The notes beneath the pieces are model-generated. The model was not told where the DNA came from and did not search any database. It saw only the letters and a program-made list of their open reading frames with translations. From contig JAITDV010000255.1 of assembly GCA_031282385.1 (NCBI GenBank), positions 1 to 7,046 on the forward strand: DNA of 7,046 nt. The letters run 5' to 3'. Positions within the stretch are counted from its first letter, which is position 1; each line of letters opens with the position of its first letter. Origin of the DNA: Planctomycetaceae bacterium (GTDB taxonomy: Bacteria > Planctomycetota > Planctomycetia > Pirellulales > Thermoguttaceae). Positions 6,241 to 7,046 of this stretch are shown one piece after another. The translations under genes and the position numbers were made by a program.

Positions 6241-6366
6241 TTAGAGAAAAGGTCTATTCAAAAGTTGCGTCAACGGTTTTTCCAAGATATTGATTATCTG
6301 CTTGCTCAAAGACGAATCATGTTTCACTTTCTTCAATAGTGCTGTCTCGGCTAATGTTACTCTCAT
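6241..6366 (-). CDS. 41-residue ORF, probably the N-terminal stub of a gene cut by the element
   Basis: An ATG at 6366 is preceded on the minus strand by AGGGAGGA with 7 bases between GGGAGG (6379-6374) and the start, the strongest ribosome binding site in the window. The protein begins MRVTLAETALLKKVK and ends in LLNRPFL; it is lysine- and leucine-rich, has no evident membrane segment and is not recognised. The last six codons, including the stop, fall inside the right terminal repeat (6239-6258) of the MITE-like element, so the stop is supplied by the element. This fits a gene truncated by insertion. Sequence on the far side of the element has stops in all three minus-strand frames, so the rest of the gene is not found there. 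A genuine 41-residue peptide is possible. Confidence 0.4.
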   Translation of the reverse strand: MRVTLAETALLKKVKHDSSLSKQIINILEKPLTQLLNRPFL

Positions 6367-6447
6367 TGAACGTCCTCCCTTGCGGTATTTCCTTTTTTGG
6401 GTAGTATATATCGAAGTGTGCTTGTAGAATTTGCTAAATTATTTGAA

Positions 6448-6473
6448 ATTATAATATTTGACTAAAGTGTCAA
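6448..6473 (-). promoter_or_regulatory. Possible promoter of the 41-residue ORF
   Basis: On the minus strand TATAAT (6453-6448) is a perfect -10 hexamer about 82 bases upstream of the ATG. TTGACA (6473-6468) precedes it with a spacer of only 14 bases, shorter than the usual 16-18. TTGAC and GTCAA also form a dyad here (6458-6473), so the site may instead be an operator. Confidence 0.3.
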
Positions 6474-6540
6474 AAAAATAATTTTAAAAAATTAATGTAA
6501 AAAAAAAAACAATGTCAATTATTTACGGCGAATTTCTTGT

Positions 6541-6569
6541 CTGATTCAAAAGGGAACATCTGTTATAAA
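6541..6569 (+). promoter_or_regulatory. Weak candidate promoter of the exported glycosidase-like gene
   Basis: TATAAA (6564-6569) is one mismatch from the -10 consensus and has CTGATT (6541-6546, 3 of 6 matches to TTGACA) at a 17-base spacing. Transcription would begin near 6576 and include the whole repeated leader at 6613-6730. No stronger site was found between here and 6748. Confidence is low because the region is AT-rich. Confidence 0.25.
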
Positions 6570-6612
6570 TTAAATTGCCGAAAAGCAGTAGAGACAAATT
6601 TTCGTTATTTCA

Positions 6613-6730
6613 AAAACTAAAACTATACTGTTCGTACTATAAGTTGCTTGACTCTATAGCGTAAAAGCCTGTTTTCCGATAGGTAAGCAGGCGGCGATAA
6701 AGGAAATTTAAAGTGGGAACAGTTTAAAAC
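6613..6730 (+). repeat. Right copy of the composite repeat, leader of the exported gene
   Basis: It matches 23-163 in the same orientation (details under that copy). It ends 17 bases before the start codon of the glycosidase-like gene, so it would be part of the 5' untranslated region. In this copy GCCTG (6667-6671) can pair with CAGGC (6688-6692), but the left copy lacks the upstream partner, so that stem is not conserved. No known riboswitch family is recognised. Sequence conservation between copies is strongest in TAAGCAGGCGGCG and GAACAGTTT. Confidence 0.6.
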
Positions 6731-6747
6731 CTTAAACAGGAGAAAAA

Positions 6748-7046
6748 ATGATACGAAAGCATTTTTGGAGATTGTTATCGGTTACGGCGATTATTTTTGT
6801 TGCCGTATTTTTTCTTAACGCTGTAACTGCAACAGCACAAGTTTCAAAACTTAATCCGATTACGAATCCTTCATTGGAGGAGTTACGGAAAAATTTCAAA
6901 AATCCGCATCGGGATTTCAGTACAGGTCCGCTTTGGACTTGGAATGATCGTTTGACCGATGAACAAGTTCGCGGAACACTTCGCGATCTTGCCGGTCAAC
7001 ATGTTCGCCAAGTTTGGGTTCATCCGCGACCCGGTTTGATGACGCC
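6748..7046 (+). CDS. Exported glycoside hydrolase-like protein, N-terminal fragment (runs off the right edge)
   Basis: Ninety-nine codons are visible, in one open frame to the window end. The ATG is set by AGGAG at 6738-6742 with a 5-base spacing. A classical signal peptide is clear: basic MIRKHFWR, a hydrophobic stretch at about 12-26 (VTAIIFVAVFFLNAV), then a cleavage site after Ala30 in TATA-Q, so the protein is exported. The mature start contains NPSLEELRKNF, then GPLWTWNDRLTDEQVRGTL, and finally RQVWVHPRPGLMT. This resembles the beginning of large (often about 900-1100 residue) secreted glycosidases of the GH2/GH78/GH106-like group, where W-W-N and H-P-R-P-G-L-M-T line the start of the catalytic barrel. 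The family is recalled from motif resemblance only; substrate and exact family cannot be set from this fragment. It is transcribed away from the minus-strand operon. Confidence 0.7.
   Translation, partial: MIRKHFWRLLSVTAIIFVAVFFLNAVTATAQVSKLNPITNPSLEELRKNFKNPHRDFSTGPLWTWNDRLTDEQVRGTLRDLAGQHVRQVWVHPRPGLMT

Larger units (their letters stand above)
6008..6258. mobile_element. MITE-like element with 20-bp terminal inverted repeats
   Basis: The left end AATAGACCTTTTCGCTAACC (6008-6027) and the reverse complement of 6239-6258 differ at one of 20 positions. Between them is a G+C-rich interior unlike the AT-rich surroundings, built from a long inverted repeat and tandem units. It contains no transposase and no ORF with a normal start, so if mobile it must be moved by an enzyme encoded elsewhere. 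No convincing target-site duplication is visible at either edge. A non-autonomous insertion-sequence derivative is the natural reading; a composite of intergenic palindromes is the alternative. Confidence 0.5.
6367..6747. other. Intergenic region between divergent transcription units
   Basis: This 381-base stretch separates the minus-strand 41-residue ORF from the plus-strand exported glycosidase-like gene. Its left part (6367-6480) holds the ribosome binding site and possible promoter of the small ORF. The middle (6480-6610) is very AT-rich, with A-runs. The right part is the repeat-bearing leader of the plus-strand gene. No other ORF, tRNA or recognised RNA was seen. Confidence 0.6.

Noticed and set aside
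6008..6258. Target-site duplication flanking the MITE-like element
   Set aside because: The bases just outside each terminal repeat do not match in direct orientation for any plausible edge.
6613..6747. Known riboswitch (cobalamin, c-di-GMP, fluoride, TPP) in the leader of the exported gene
   Set aside because: None of the hallmark core sequences of these classes was found; only the repeat with the left copy supports function.

Overview
The window is a bacterial chromosomal segment, AT-rich by eye, that ends inside a secreted carbohydrate-active gene. It holds three large genes on the minus strand (5268 down to 190), about 1.5 kb of mostly non-coding, repeat-bearing DNA (5269-6747), and the start of a plus-strand gene that runs off the right edge (6748-7046). 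Lineage cannot be fixed from the sequence. An AT-rich anaerobe of a gut-type or polysaccharide-degrading group (PVC-group or Bacteroidota-like) fits best. The reasons are the 2Fe-2S/ASKHA corrinoid-activator-type protein, the glycosidase-like exported protein and the CCCCTCCGAAGGAGGGG-type dispersed repeat. This placement is inference.

The minus-strand genes look like one operon, transcribed right to left. First is an 809-residue protein that joins a complete LuxE-type acyl-protein synthetase to a complete LuxC-type acyl-CoA reductase. After 51 bases comes a 527-residue protein with an N-terminal [2Fe-2S] ferredoxin domain and a C-terminal ASKHA ATPase domain, of the type that reactivates corrinoid proteins (RACo, DUF4445). 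After 6 bases comes EpmA/GenX/PoxA, the class II LysRS paralogue that puts (beta-)lysine on elongation factor P. A good sigma70-type promoter (TTGACA, 17-base spacer, TATCAT at 5581-5553) implies a leader of about 280 bases with several inverted repeats. No luciferase, corrinoid protein, methyltransferase, efp or epmB is in the window, so all three proteins are separated from their textbook partners.

The non-coding part contains a 251-bp MITE-like element (6008-6258). It has 20-bp terminal inverted repeats with one mismatch, an internal 36-bp inverted repeat with one mismatch, and three tandem 27-bp units in the loop. A third copy of the terminal motif lies at 5798-5815. The right end of the element forms the last codons of a 41-codon minus-strand ORF that has a strong ribosome binding site, as expected if an insertion cut off a gene.

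A second kind of repeat is a composite sequence present at 23-163 and 6613-6730 in the same orientation. It shares an AACTATA block, a TATAGC block and a 42-base core (35 of 42 identical). The right copy is the 5' leader of the exported glycosidase-like gene. The left copy has no plus-strand gene after it and lies just beyond the 3' end of epmA. The pair brackets the operon and the MITE-like element and is the least explained structure in the window.
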